Shown here: in pieces, positions 37,904 through 49,891 of the stretch | Numbering within the stretch: position 1 is the stretch's first letter | How the letters are laid out: each line of letters begins with the position of its first letter | Source of the DNA: Metarhizium brunneum | Lineage: Eukaryota; Ascomycota; Sordariomycetes; Hypocreales; Clavicipitaceae | Reading direction: 5' to 3' | Assembly (NCBI RefSeq): GCF_013426205.1 | Contig: NC_089422.1 | Location: 4,340,001-4,404,000 of the forward strand | DNA length: 64,000 nt | Notes under the pieces: generated by a model | What the model saw: the letters and a program-made list of their open reading frames with translations, nothing else | The model's database searches: none | What the model was told of the DNA's origin: nothing | Translations under genes and position numbers: made by a program

Positions 37904-40900
37904 GAAGATGGGGAATGATTTTACTCTGGTAAAGTGTTGTGAATGGGGATGTGGAAGAGGCTCAGGCCTTGAGCTGTTATCTGGCAAACGACCGGACGCA
38001 CGTCAGGGAATCATGGTGGTAGCGAGTTGGGGGGCCGGTTTTGACGGGCAATAAGCTGTGCCGATGTTGACGAACTTGGGGTTGGATGGCTGAACCGTCG
38101 TCTAACGTGTGATGTTGTATATTTTGTTGTAGAAACATATATCATCTTGATTACTCATTTCTTCCGCTTGAATGCGATATATCAGGTGCCAGAACAGTCA
38201 ATGTAAAGACTGCACATATGCTGGTTATGGTATGCGTTCATCTCGCGGATCATGGCTGAAAATTGCAAGAGGACCATGTACGTTCACGTCCATGGCTTGG
38301 AAGAAAACCCTTCGTGGCCAGTTGAGCCGTCAACACCTCAGTGAGGCGCCAGTTGAGAAACAAGGGCACGTGCTGCGCCTGTTCAGGGAACGAGGCCTTC
38401 CCGCGAGAAAGGCCTTTCCGGACCAGCGACGCGTCCGTCTCGCTTTGATCCAAAACCAGGCCTTTTGGTGCCATGGTAACACCCTATACATTACATTCTG
38501 CATGTTTCACTTGGCGCTCAGTCGTACCCCTTCAACCCCTGTGTAAACCGGGCAGGGCTACCCTAGATGAGAAGTTTTGCTGCATGTTGTTCGTTTTGGA
38601 GGTGAGACGGACGGTTGGAATGGGATCCCACATGCAATACTCAAAGGGCTGGCCGGCCCCATGGAAGACCAAAGTGGAAGAATCCTGCACTCCCCCCTTG
38701 GAAAACGGCATGGTACGAACTAGGTCACGAGAATTGTAGGAAAGATACCGCCGGACTTGCGGTCAGGTATCATCCTGGCCACGAGGACGTTTGTGTCTTG
38801 GCCGTTTGGCAGGCCGCGTGATCCGGTATGTAGGTACCAGTAGATGTAGTGAGGTGGCAAGTAGACGTGGTGGACTTGCATGGCACGCTCGAGTGGCCAG
38901 CAAGGCCAGGCGGCCTACGGAAGACCGGGCTTTTACGTCATTTCCCACTTGGCAGTGGTTTCCTCGATTTTTTTTGCCAGAATCCCCGAAACAAGAAGAT
39001 GGGCTGCGTTCAGCCGCGGGGTGAACCGGTGCTTAGCAAGAAGAATATGTCGTCGGTCCCTTGCAAAAATGCGGGCTCCGTGTACATAGATACTAGTCCG
39101 AAATCGACTACAAATGTCACTAGTTGCAGTAAAGGAAAGGTTTCGCTAGAGTTACCGGCAGGCTGGGGCTCTGTCTCGATGGCTTCCCTTTGCCTCGGGA
39201 TCGGTGTGTGGCCCTCCACATTGCAACGTTGTTGATTGTCGGCTGTCTGTACGGAGTATGTACGGATGGAGTAGGGAATGCTGGTCTGTGTTTCTATTCT
39301 CGGGAGGTAGTACTGCCCTTCTGCGACGCCACAGAGGCACAGCCACGCCGCTCTGTACCGGCTTGTCCGACCTGTCGGTGTAAAACTGCGAAAACGTCAT
39401 CGTCTCTAATGCTTCGAAGAGCTGAAAATATCTCAGCGTTGGACTATCCGAGAGGACTTGATTCTGCAGAAGCGGGAATTTGATCAGCTGGCCAAGGATA
39501 ACACGCCGCAGTTCCAGGATGTGTATTTGTGTCGTTGCAACTCGGAAATATTTTTGGATGTGCAGTAGTAGTTACTCCGTATAGCAAGGCCAAGCTCCGC
39601 AGACGTCGATGCGCATGTTCCCTTTGTCAACACTGGGTGGCGGCTTCTTCTACGCATACGTATTTTTGGCGCCCCAGCAACTTAAACAAGCATGCCAAGC
39701 ACACTGAAAAAAATGCTGTTGAAACGATTTTTGAACTTCAGACTTGGCTTCGTTGGCTGCCTCTGCCTCCAAAGCCGACAGATCCCTGCCGAGGATCCAG
39801 AGAGTGTGTGGCTGGTGTCTCTACTTCGCATGCACATACTCCGTAACTATGGAGCACTTCGGTTTGGCCTTGTAAGTCATATCGTCGTACCTAAAGTGGG
39901 ATCCCTCGACTTTCGCATCAATCTCTCTTCCTATCTTTTTGGGTTGCCTGTTGATGCGCGGAGTACTCGGCCGTGCTCGTGGCATATGGCATTGACCATG
40001 GCCTCGGCGTGGCAAGTGAAGCACCCGTGCCACCACGTTCCGCTCGCTGTACTAGTCGAGCCGAGGGCGAGGACTGCGTCATCAAAGACCCAGGATCTTA
40101 ACAATTGCCACGTAGTAGACGTGTCAAGATATGGCTGGCTATTAACTTCCTCCATAGGGTAAGAAACGGGGTCCAAGAGCTGAATGGCCTGTATGAAGTC
40201 TTCAACCTGAAGCGAGGCAGCCATGCGACATGGGCTTGCCCTGTCCAAGTGACAGAGGCATTCGCGGCGATATCTGCCGTGCCCTAGAAATATTCAGAGG
40301 CACATGGCTCCGGAATCTCTTTCAGTCGGTCAATAGTCCTCAGTCAAGGACAGACAGCCCAAACTGCAGGAGGAGAGACACGCAGAAATATATTGATAAT
40401 GGCTCGTGACCTTCACGACTGTTGACGGAAAGAAACAGCAATTATCGTACACGTGCAGGCTGGGTGCGGTTGTACCGAGATTGTGGCCTTGATTGACGCA
40501 ACACGGACAAAGCACTTTATAAATTCAATTGGCCCAATCCAGTTTTGCGCCGTTCCGGGGATTGCCTTCCTTTGCGAGACGGTGCGCTCTTCATGCGTCT
40601 TTTCTCTCTCTGCTGGTAATGGCTGTGGCCGCGAGCAATAGCCTGAGGATGCCACACAGCACATGGCTCACTCGATGTGTTGAAAGAGGAGAATCTTTGT
40701 CCTATGAGGAATCAAGTGTTGGCGTGCCACCTCGGATTGTCGTGAGCCAGCTCGTGTCTAGTCCTGTGGTTCTCAAGCCCGTCAGACAGGCAACAGGGTC
40801 TTGAATGCTGCGTCACCATAGCGTGAACCTGCAACACAGTCGGCAAGGCACTTGCTTCAAACCCGTGCAGCAAAGTGGTGGAGTCGGACCAAAAATGATG

Positions 40901-43900
40901 GTGGCATCAAAGGACAGCAGTTGAGCACCAACGTGGATGCATTGTACGAGAACCTCCTGTTTGGTACGACTGGCTCCGTCGTGGTGGCGACACGCAACCT
41001 GGTATGTTATCAGCTAATCATTGCTGAGCGGGTTTCTCAGCCGGCATTATGCGCGTCGATTACTGACCTACCTAGTAGTAGAGAATGTACGTATTGCATT
41101 AGTGTGTACTCCGTATTTGATGATTGGTAAGTGCTCGATATGTTTTGCCAAAGACTGTACTCCGTACCTCAGGTGTTGCTTTCATATTATCTCTCCACGC
41201 GCTCTCTCTTCCTGCACTTGTTGGGTGGATTTTAGGGGTTTTCAGAAAAAAAAGAGGGTAAACACAGAGACAGTTGTTGGCCGACCAAATACCTAACTAG
41301 GTAGGTACGGTAGGTAGGAACTCAGCGATTTCCCCGTCGATCGACCTTTCCTGATGAAAACGGCAACTACTATCGATGAGTGCGCTGGAGCTGCATGCAT
41401 GCTTGTGGAGCAGTCTGGTTTACTTGCCTCAGTTCCGGACCACCTCACCCTGTCGGTGCCTGTCGCTCCTTCCTCGAACGCCGGAATGGCAGAACCAACA
41501 AAACCGACTCCAGTCCTCTTCGTTCCTGGTACTACGTACAATGATCGCCTCTCACGCTTGCATTTGTACGCCACATGCGCTCAAGTCAGCCTGTGGGATG
41601 AATCCTGTCAAACTGCAAGCATGAACATGAGCATGATCAGATACCTTCGGGCTCTGCCATTGTTCTACCCACACCCTGCTCTGAAGCTCACTGCCCACCC
41701 GTGTTTGGTACCACACAGTGGTCTGTCCAATCTCGCCACTAGACTCGCGAGAATCTTCTGACGAGCCAAAACCCACCCGAATTTCATAGACTATCAACTA
41801 CGCAACCGTGGACTCCCAAAGGGCAAAACGCCAAGGACACATCTCGATATGAAGCTCGAAGTTTCGGGCCATGAGCACGGTCACACCTCGCATGCGAGGT
41901 GCATGAATATCATCAACAGGTATTATCCCATCCTCAATCGAGTCACTCACGCCCGCAACCGAAAAAAACTCATATCACACTATAATAAGTCAACAATGAC
42001 CCGAATGAGCAAACTCTGTGTTCACCGAGCAGGCGCCGAAGAAGGACAGAAGTTCCTAACCCAGCGATCATCCTAAAACTCAGATTTCCCAACTTGGAAG
42101 CCATAGGGCTGCGACTGGGCTGATAGGCGCCCATGTTAATAAATCCAAGACCCATCTGATTCGGTATTTGAACTCACCATCTGCGACATGTACGACGGAT
42201 GTTTTGCCTATTCCTGCTCCTGCTCCCCCGTTGCCTTGCTTCAATTGACACTGGTTTTCCTGGCTCACACCCCCTTGTGGCTCCGTCTCCAAAGGAGTAC
42301 ACACTTGAATCGGTCCTTGCCAAAGCCTCAAAGCTATCGAGTTGAAGCCTGACACTATGATTGGCCTCTGCCGTCTGAACCTTGGCCAATCAACAATAAC
42401 CTCGCCATAAGTGAGAGTTCAACTCCACCGGCACCTCCACTGACTTGTTCAGGCTTTTGAATATCCAGCCAATCAACGGTCAAAGCGCCGACTGGACGTT
42501 TTGCGCCTCACCTCTCACCCGCCGCTAACGAAAGGGAACATGGATGGCTATCATTCTAATCAGTCAACGTGCTTGCATCGGCCTATTCCCTCAACATCAG
42601 CAGCATGATTATTACTCGCCTTTTCCCAATTTCCCTTACCCGTACTAGCACACTCTCTCCTTATTGCAAACTCAATCAGCAGCCCATTCCCCTTGGTCTG
42701 TGCATTAGCTGTGTTCAAGTCTCGATTCCATTGTCCAACCACATCCCAGAACCTGACAATATCGACGGAACGGACTCACGGAAATCTGGGGTGCTCCTTT
42801 TAGTCTCCAAGGATGTGCCATACCCGCGCCTACCGAACGGCTTCTCCCTAGAGCGACCCGTCGAAGCCGTCGAGATTTTTGACTGTCGATCCAAGAACTG
42901 CTAGTCAAGGAAATGCCCAGGGGCTGGTCGCCAAGTGGCCATAGACTTTGCATTAAATTTCCATTCTCTCTACTTGTTGTATTGTATGATTGGACGCCCG
43001 GCGCATAGCAGACGACTAATTCTTCTCTGTTAACCCTGAGATAGGAGGGCTCGAAATGGCGCCCTCAAATTCGGCCTTCGTTTGATGCTAGTTAGTAGTA
43101 AGGAGTGGGATTGTATGCGCATTTCAAACCTGCATAACTCACATACTACTGCACATAACATGTAATATGTAGCCAATATGCACGTCATGCTCACGCCCCC
43201 AGGTCACAGTTATAAAGTAGCTAGGCAAGTATATGAGCACTACTTGGACGAGCCAAATGTTGACAAGGAACTGTCGGCTCTTATTACGGAACCGGAAACG
43301 ATCTCGAGACAAGAAAGTTTGATAACAAAACGGCGCCACTTTCAAAGGTCTAGAACTATGGGAAGAAGCCGACGGCCTCTTACGGTCCGCTAGCCAAGGC
43401 TCATTTCCGCTGTAGGCATTCGGCGCATACCCCGACGCTCCCATGCGGGTGAGATGGCGGTAGTGACCAGGCACAAGCTAAGACGCATCAATGACCTAAA
43501 AGCTAGCAGGCAATGCTTTCTCATGATCTGATTAAACTCCAGGTGGTATCTAGACCAAATATTCAGCGTATGTGACACTAGCCCAACAGAAAATCAATCA
43601 AATTTGGCTTTGTGAAATCCGTCATCCCGTACAACTATGCCGTGGGTGCAGCAGAACAGGAGACGGATGTGCAGGATGTACACATGTACTTTCACACCCC
43701 CCCGAATCTCACCATGAATAGCCAAAATCCGTTAGTTTATCTGCATAATCCCCGAATGGGCCTACAAGTATTGGAAATGGGGCGGTATGAAGAGCGTGGA
43801 TATGGCTGCCCTCCTTGTTGTTGGTCCAAGCAAGCCCAGACCGATGGCCGCGCAAGCTTCCTCTTCAGAAAGGAGGCAAGGAGTGCAACCCAAATACTCG

Positions 43901-45284
43901 TAAGGGGTCATTGGTATCACTTTTCACATTAGGAGGCAAGGTATAGCTACAAGAAGGGGCAAAGCTGGGAGGTGGACTGCTCTATCCTAGGAAGAGAAGC
44001 TGCTGCATATGTATAGATGGGAGAGTAGGGAATACAGTAGTTGTACGGAGTAAGATGCAAGGATGGGTCAATGAGAGAAGGATTCGAAGCCGTGGAAGAT
44101 GTCAGATGTCTTTGTTACTCCATACGATGTGCCGCGTTGGATGAAGCGCCGAGCGAGGTGGTATTCGATTTTGGTGTGTCTGGGAGGCGCCACATCCAAC
44201 GGCAACGGTCGTCTTTAGTAGCCGCTGGCTGGAGACGGGTGAATAAGCCACGTCTTTCACAGCTTCGTAGATGGATGGATGACCTTTGAAGAGAGAAAAA
44301 CAAGCCATGGAGTGGTTGTTTTATGCGCCATCTGTGAAGGAACAAGTGGCTGACTGTGTTGGGACCAGTCCAACCTCCCAGGTTGGCGCTCAGGAGTCTC
44401 TTGTAAAAGTAAAGCAAACAACAGCATGTGCTCGTCCCTCACTTGGGCCATGAATCCTTTGGATGGGCCCAATCACCTCATGTCTAACACAAGGTCCAAG
44501 AGCAGAAGTGTCTTTGCTCGTAGACTCGAGAGCCTGTTCGCCTTGTCACGAGCCTCTGCTGGCCTAGTAAGTGTGTCACTTTGGCACTTTCAAGGTGCCT
44601 TTGGCTGGTCCCCAAGGTCATGCGCAAGGGCCGAAGCTGTGGACATAGCTAGGTTAGGTAGATAGGCCCAAGTGTGTGAAATACAACATACAGACTCCGT
44701 ACACAGTCATCCCATGGCCAGTTGGAGGCATGGCGCATGTGTGGCGCTCCGATGCAGCTTTCAGCTAGACAAGACAGACCAGGGCAGGAGGAGACTGGAC
44801 TTACACGCCTTGGCCGTGATGCGACGCACACGCCGCATGAGGGCGCCTGAAGAAAGACTGGAATTTCCTGGGTGAAGGGGGCAAAAGAAAGGGGGGGGGA
44901 GGGGGGTGTGCGGCCGATATTCGTGTCTGGAGGAGGCACGACATGCAGGTCGAAAGCACAGCCAGGATTGATTGAGCGCGGAGGTAGTACTGCTAGCACT
45001 ACTACTACTACGGAGTACTGGGTGCTTGGTACTTGGTAGCTTGAAAAGGCGACTGCATAATGGTGGACCCGTACGTTGCAGTAGTACCAAATGCCGTGAC
45101 CACCAAGAGGAAAAAGATCAATCATGGCATTTGCATGGCCTCGGGCCAGGTGGATTGTGGATGGGGATGGGGATGGCGGCGTTTTGAAGTTGGCGAGGAT
45201 AAACCGGGCCGCGGAGGCGTTGCCGGCCTTGTCCATGCTGGAAAACACGAGGCGAACATGTCAGGCGCCAGCACAGGCGTCAAG

Positions 45285-45314
45285 TGTCAGGCGTCAGGCG
45301 TCAGGCGTCAGGCG
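45285..45314. repeat. 7-bp tandem repeat (GTCAGGC, four units)
   Basis: Four perfect head-to-tail copies of GTCAGGC plus two more bases, with related GGCGCCAGCACAGGCGTCA just before it. Confidence 0.85.
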
Positions 45315-45821
45315 TGAAGCCGTTGTCAAGGTTAATGCTATCCCAGAACCGCATCAATCTGTTAAAGCATCAAGACGTGGGAAGACGAAGATTGGTCTGG
45401 TGACCTGGAGTCAATGAATGGCTGAGCGGCGGGGCCCAGCTGTGGCTGCTGCTAAAACACCGTGCCGAGCCACAGCCACTCGGCCAGACGACGACATCTG
45501 GACTTTCAGCAATGGAGCCTGGCCTGGCTATTCTTGTCTGCGAGCTGGGGCACTCCCTGGGACACTCCGTACGTGGTAACTCGCTATCCACCGAGTACTA
45601 CTCCGTATATACTCTCCCGTGCAGCAATGCCGCCGGTCGGCCGTGCTAGTCCCGATCGATGTGTGGCTGGCCGGACGTCTGAGCCCTTCCTGGCGCCCCA
45701 GTGCCCCCCAGTGCCCCCCCAGTACATGCCCTGGTGCCAAGTGTTGTCTGGTCGGTACTCCGTACTGCCGTCTGGTCTGGTCCAGCCTGGCCTGGTCTGG
45801 CGCCAGGCGCCGGCGCTCGAG

Positions 45822-45878
45822 GGTGCAGGTGCAGGTGCAGGTGCAGGTGCAGGTGCAGGTGCAGGTGCAGGTGCAGGC
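45822..45878. repeat. 6-bp tandem repeat (GGTGCA, about nine units)
   Basis: Perfect GGTGCA array of about 56 bp. All three frames are open across it, which produces artificial Cys/Arg, Ala/Gly and Val/Gln repeat frames on one strand and similar ones on the other. It is 570 bp upstream of the gene at 46450. Confidence 0.9.
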
Positions 45879-46449
45879 AACAGGCAACATTGACATGGAA
45901 CTCAAGCTGTGCAGGCACTTGCAGAGCGCTGGTTGCAGACCTGCAGAGGTGCAGAGGCCCGCCTGGCCCTCAGGCCACTCGCTCATACTTACTTTATGTA
46001 TTGACTGCGCGCGCACAACATCGAACTGGTTGAGCAAAGTATATCTCCCCGCCGCCGCCACCCTCCCATCGCCGGCTCTCTCCCCTTCTCTCCTCACGAC
46101 ACCCTCGTCCGCGCTTCTCTTCTTCCTGGCTGCGGCCGTCAGCAGGCGATCCTCCCATAAAGCCAACCGTCCTCGGCACTCCCTGCTCGGCTCCGTTGCC
46201 TCGATTTCCTTTTCTTATTACTGTCTTTTTCTATTTCCTCGCAGAGTGCTTTTGTCCATCCTCCCGTCCACAGGATTCAACCCCCCTCCTCCGTTCCCAC
46301 CTGCCGCCGCCGGCCCGCCCCTCCGTGTACCGCCAGCCAACAAGCTGAACCCCGCCACGTTTCAGCGGTTTTGCGACGACTGACGACTGACGACGACGCC
46401 GCCGCCGCCGCCGCCCCTACGACCTGGTCACACGGCCTCGCCTTTCCGA

Positions 46450-47475
46450 ATGCCTGTCCAGCTTCTCCCGGCTTCGGCCGCCGCCTTTGCCCCGAGGGCA
46501 CCTTCAGTCAATGTCGTGTTGGCCTCCAAGGTCGAGCCTTGGCTCACGCAGACCCTGAAGCGTGTCAACAAAGTAAAGCGTCCGCTCAACAGCGTCCCTC
46601 AACACCAAAGATGCCTGACCGAGACCCTGTCATCACCCAACGCCATCTGGACTCTTGCCTCCCTCATGCTGTCTAAACTTCCCGAAGCCGAAATGCCCAG
46701 GGAGCCCCTCGAGGAGCTCTTCAGCTATCAACTGGTTCACGTCGAGGCCTACATTGTTCACGTCGACATGGTCCTGCGCAACGAAGTTGCCTACAAACTC
46801 ACAACCGATACCATCGATGCCTTGGTCGAGTACCACGACAAGATCCACTGCGCTGATGCAAAGGCCAGCACCTACGACTGGTCGGAAAAGGAGCAACAGT
46901 GCAAAAAGCTCCACCAAGACTTTGTCCAGGCCATCAACAAGTTTGTCTACCGCACCCACGTAAGCGCTTTGGAAGGCCTTGAAGAGGAGGGAGCAGGCGA
47001 GCTGCTGTGTGGCAGGAGCGAAGAAGTGAGGAACAGCCTCATCGGATTGATGAAGCCTTTGTTGCCTCCACCCCCTCGCGTCGTCGACGTTGTGCGCCAG
47101 CCTACTCTCCTCCCAAGCTCTCCCGTCAACAACATGTGGTCATCGCAGCCGACAATGCCCAGCTCTCTGCCTGCGGTCGAACCCTGGCGAGTCCTACCGT
47201 CAAGTCCAAGTGTGCCCTCGACATCAGCTGAGCCCAACAACCCTCCAATGTGGGCTACTATGGGCATCAACGAACTCCAGATGCCCTCACCCGCCCCGGC
47301 CTTCACTCAACCGCACGCCACAGCTGCTCTTTACTTCACCTCGCCACCCATTACCGCCCCCATGCCTGCAGCTCTACCTTTACCCAGCATGCTTTCTTCA
47401 TCGCAATGCGGCGTTAGCGTTGGCATGGGTGGCTTCGGTTGGGACCGGTACCAGGAGTATGCGACGATAATGTGA
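46450..47475 (+). CDS. Hypothetical protein, single exon, 341 residues
   Basis: I do not recognise this protein. It begins with ATG 46450 and stays open for 341 codons. Residues about 15-180 look like a folded, mostly helical domain with balanced composition (EPWLTQTLKRVNKVKRP, EELFSYQLVHVEAYIVHVD, AYKLTTDTIDALVEYHDK). The rest, about residues 205-341, is rich in Pro, Ser, Met and Ala and probably disordered (PSSLPAVEPWRVLPSSPS). No signal peptide, membrane segment or known motif is visible. A GTAAGC/GGCAG pair at about 46959-47014 could be an intron but would shift the frame to a short tail, so I prefer the unspliced reading. A long C/T-rich leader lies upstream. Whether it has homologues cannot be judged from here. 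Confidence 0.65.
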   Translation: MPVQLLPASAAAFAPRAPSVNVVLASKVEPWLTQTLKRVNKVKRPLNSVPQHQRCLTETLSSPNAIWTLASLMLSKLPEAEMPREPLEELFSYQLVHVEAYIVHVDMVLRNEVAYKLTTDTIDALVEYHDKIHCADAKASTYDWSEKEQQCKKLHQDFVQAINKFVYRTHVSALEGLEEEGAGELLCGRSEEVRNSLIGLMKPLLPPPPRVVDVVRQPTLLPSSPVNNMWSSQPTMPSSLPAVEPWRVLPSSPSVPSTSAEPNNPPMWATMGINELQMPSPAPAFTQPHATAALYFTSPPITAPMPAALPLPSMLSSSQCGVSVGMGGFGWDRYQEYATIM

Positions 47476-49380
47476 CAACCACAACCGGTCACGGGGGACG
47501 ATTATCCAGTAGTGACGACGTCTAAATAGGCCACTGCGCCGCTGCGCCCTTTTTAATGTTTCTCGGGACCAGGGAAATAAGTTTAGAAGCAATTACCCAC
47601 ACAAGGTTTTGATACACAGCGACATAGACAACCATTATCGACATGGCATTCGAGATCGGCGTTTTTTTTGTTTTTTTTTGCATCGGGAACGGAGTTCGAA
47701 CAAGCTCGACAAATACCCACTCTTCGGGGAGACAAAGCGGTTTTGAAAGTTTCTCCTGCGTTACTCTTTTCTTGTTTGTCTGCATTTTTGGTCTTGGCGT
47801 GGCCACTGTCCTTTTACCAGCGACATAGCGACTGCACGCTTGAGGTTCGGAATATGTCCTTCGATTCCTACCATTTCCGATACTACAAAGCCTCCCCGCC
47901 GCCTTGCACCGACACTGTTAGCTCGGTCGTTTGTAAATAGGCAGGGCCTCCGATCAGCAGCAGTAAAGGCGGTTCGCGACTTCCCCTTCGTTTCTCGGAC
48001 ACTGTTCTCCACTTTATCCCTTCTTTTTTATTTTTACCTCTTCCTCTGTCCTTGTTACGGTTCCTTTTTTGGGTTAAAGATAAGAGGAATATGCAGCAAT
48101 GCGCCATACTCGGCCTGGCTCCGAGACAGACTCCCTAGTTGGACTCTTGATTCCCCGATATTTCTATACTTCATCTTTCATTTTGGCTTTAGTCTTAGCC
48201 CAATATTTTGGTGTGGCCTGTACGAAGACTTTCTACGGATGATACCCCTGAACAAGCCTCGCGCTTGCAACTCACCCTCACCTTTTTTTTTCATCGCGTT
48301 TCCTTCTCGTTCTTGTCTTGACGAAATGAGTAATGATGACGACCTGCGACCACATGACGACCACAGACGAAATTTAATGGATTACGATCGAACTAAAGGA
48401 TGCATCATGCGGCTTGATGCCGTTATGTCAACCTTTCCATCGGTGTGAAACGATTTGTCAACTCGTCAACATGGAGGCAATTGCGTGATTAGACTCTGGA
48501 CTGGTTTCTAGATCTGACTTGCTTTGCTCAATCTAACCGGCCGTCGTACGACAATACTAATACTTCGTTATGAGGCTTGTCTTGGAAATTGATCCGGAAT
48601 TGGTTTCTGAGCTGGTCTGACACTGGCTGTCGACGGGAATAATACAGACAAACATCCTCCGGCTAGTCCGGAATTGGACGTTTGGGCGTGAGAAGGTGAT
48701 GGTCGAGTTTGGGTATTATCCAAAGAGCTGGGCCGTGCCAAGTGTACTCTGCTGCGCAGGAAGGCACTTGGTACGGCGTCTTTGTCTTGCCGTTCAGCCC
48801 CGAGCTTCTTGCACTTTGCCCGAGGGTATTCTGGCCGTATCAACCAGTCGTGTGGGCCGCCCGACTCTTGTAGCTACCACGGCTGGGAAATACGGCCGTT
48901 CTGAATTTGCTCGTTTGAATCAGGGCGAAACATCCGGCAAAGAGTTTGAAGCAATGAAGGGCACAACAAGTAGTTCATCTCACTACGATCAGACTCCCTC
49001 AACTACGAGCCCAGTCATGTTCACAATTTCAGCTTGGATCTGGTTGTGAATGTTTCTGGGACAAAGTGAACGAGGAGTTCTGCCGCCACAAATGGGTTGA
49101 CGTTTCCCGGACGCTGTAGATCAGCACACCCGGCACCGTCATCCGCTGGACTGCAGCGCAGGTTTGTAGGCACTGAGATGCTGGATATCATTCCCCGCCT
49201 TCCACCCGCATTATATGTGTGAAGTTCGTGGGGGGGGGGAGGAGCGAGACATATCTCCTTTTCTCCCTGACAAAGTATGCTATACGTCTGTCATGCGTAT
49301 CGGGTTTATATACACCGAGGACAAGCGGACCGCTGCTGCAAAGGGGACCCCCTGCTCGTTTGTTCTTCAGTCGTTGCAGA
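47476..49380. other. Intergenic, 1.9 kb
   Basis: No gene recognised. The first part is T-rich (47660-48060) and may be the 3' region of the hypothetical gene; a G run lies at about 49230. Confidence 0.5.
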
Positions 49381-49860
49381 ATTATAGTTAATCTAAATCC
49401 GAATAACTTCTTTTTAATTAATGCGTTTTGCTCTTTTTGTGATTACGTGATGCAATTCGTCATGTATGTTCTGACCCAAAAAGGGTGATGAATGTATTAT
49501 GGAGACAGGCTTTCGCCGGCGCGTTAGGTCATGAATCACCTCTTGAGCTAGTGGATTTGACACATCGCGATGCGTGCAGTGTTTTTTGAATTGTGTGTTA
49601 CTGTTGAGTTAGCAAGGTACGACTATTGATTGTGTTACTAGTGGGTCCTGGTGATTAACTAGCCTTTTTATTTTATTTTTTTCATTAATAATTTAATTAA
49701 TGTATTATGGAGACTACCCTATCCGTTCTTCATACCAAGTCCCCGTACAGAACAGTCCTTCAACTGCCCAACGAAGTTACGGTAGTCAATTTGCCGAGTT
49801 CCTTTATGAAACGTAACGGGGAAGTGCTATATGGGACTTCCTTGAGGTCTCGTTCTTAAG
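49381..49860. other. AT-rich mosaic block, probable nuclear insertion of mitochondrial origin (NUMT)
   Basis: This block is AT-rich, unlike its surroundings, and includes a stretch matching large-subunit rRNA at 49772-49804 (separate entry). A 16-bp sequence, AATGTATTATGGAGAC, occurs twice, at 49491-49506 and 49699-49714. I infer an insertion of mitochondrial DNA, possibly rearranged; only the rRNA core is direct support. Confidence 0.45.
49772..49804 (-). rRNA. Fragment of mitochondrial/bacterial-type large-subunit rRNA
   Basis: Read on the minus strand, this contains AAGGAACTCGGCAAA, then seven bases, then CCGTAACTTCG, both exact to a universally conserved stretch of 23S-like rRNA with the right spacing. 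The nuclear 25S version has GGAAGTCGGC instead, so a mitochondrial source (rnl) fits better. Conservation fades after the second block. It is only a fragment and not a functional rRNA. It lies about 90 bp downstream of the catalase stop codon on the same strand, so it may be transcribed in the catalase 3' untranslated region. Confidence 0.6.
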
Positions 49861-49891
49861 ACGTAGTAGGTAATATACAAGAGAAAGAAAA

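Larger units (their letters stand above)
37904..46449. other. 8.5 kb region without recognisable genes
   Basis: This is the largest gap in the window. I examined the longer frames (up to about 250 codons in the C/T-rich part near 45.6-46.4 kb) and none shows a domain, credible splice pattern or sensible composition. Features seen: at least ten TACGGAGTA/TACTCCGTA nonamers (39250, 39573, 39837, 41107, 41158, 44044, 45009, 45599, 45756 and others in degenerate form), CCTAGGTA-type short motifs (for example near 41290), a 7-bp and a 6-bp tandem repeat, and a C/T-rich leader-like stretch at 46040-46449. No transposon protein remnant was recognised. Confidence 0.55.

Noticed and set aside
44649..45248. 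199-codon minus-strand frame
   Set aside because: Composition is irregular, it includes poly-G/C tracts, and no motif or splice partner is visible.
45285..45878. Tandem arrays as a possible CRISPR
   Set aside because: Units are 6-7 bp with no spacers, and the genome is eukaryotic.
45528..46383. Long overlapping frames on both strands around 45.5-46.4 kb
   Set aside because: They owe their length to the GGTGCA repeat and GC-rich sequence; composition is low in complexity and no domain is present.
46959..47014. Possible 56-nt intron in the hypothetical gene at 46450
   Set aside because: Splicing would shift to a frame that ends at 47231 with basic low-complexity sequence, while the unspliced frame keeps a coherent protein to 47475.
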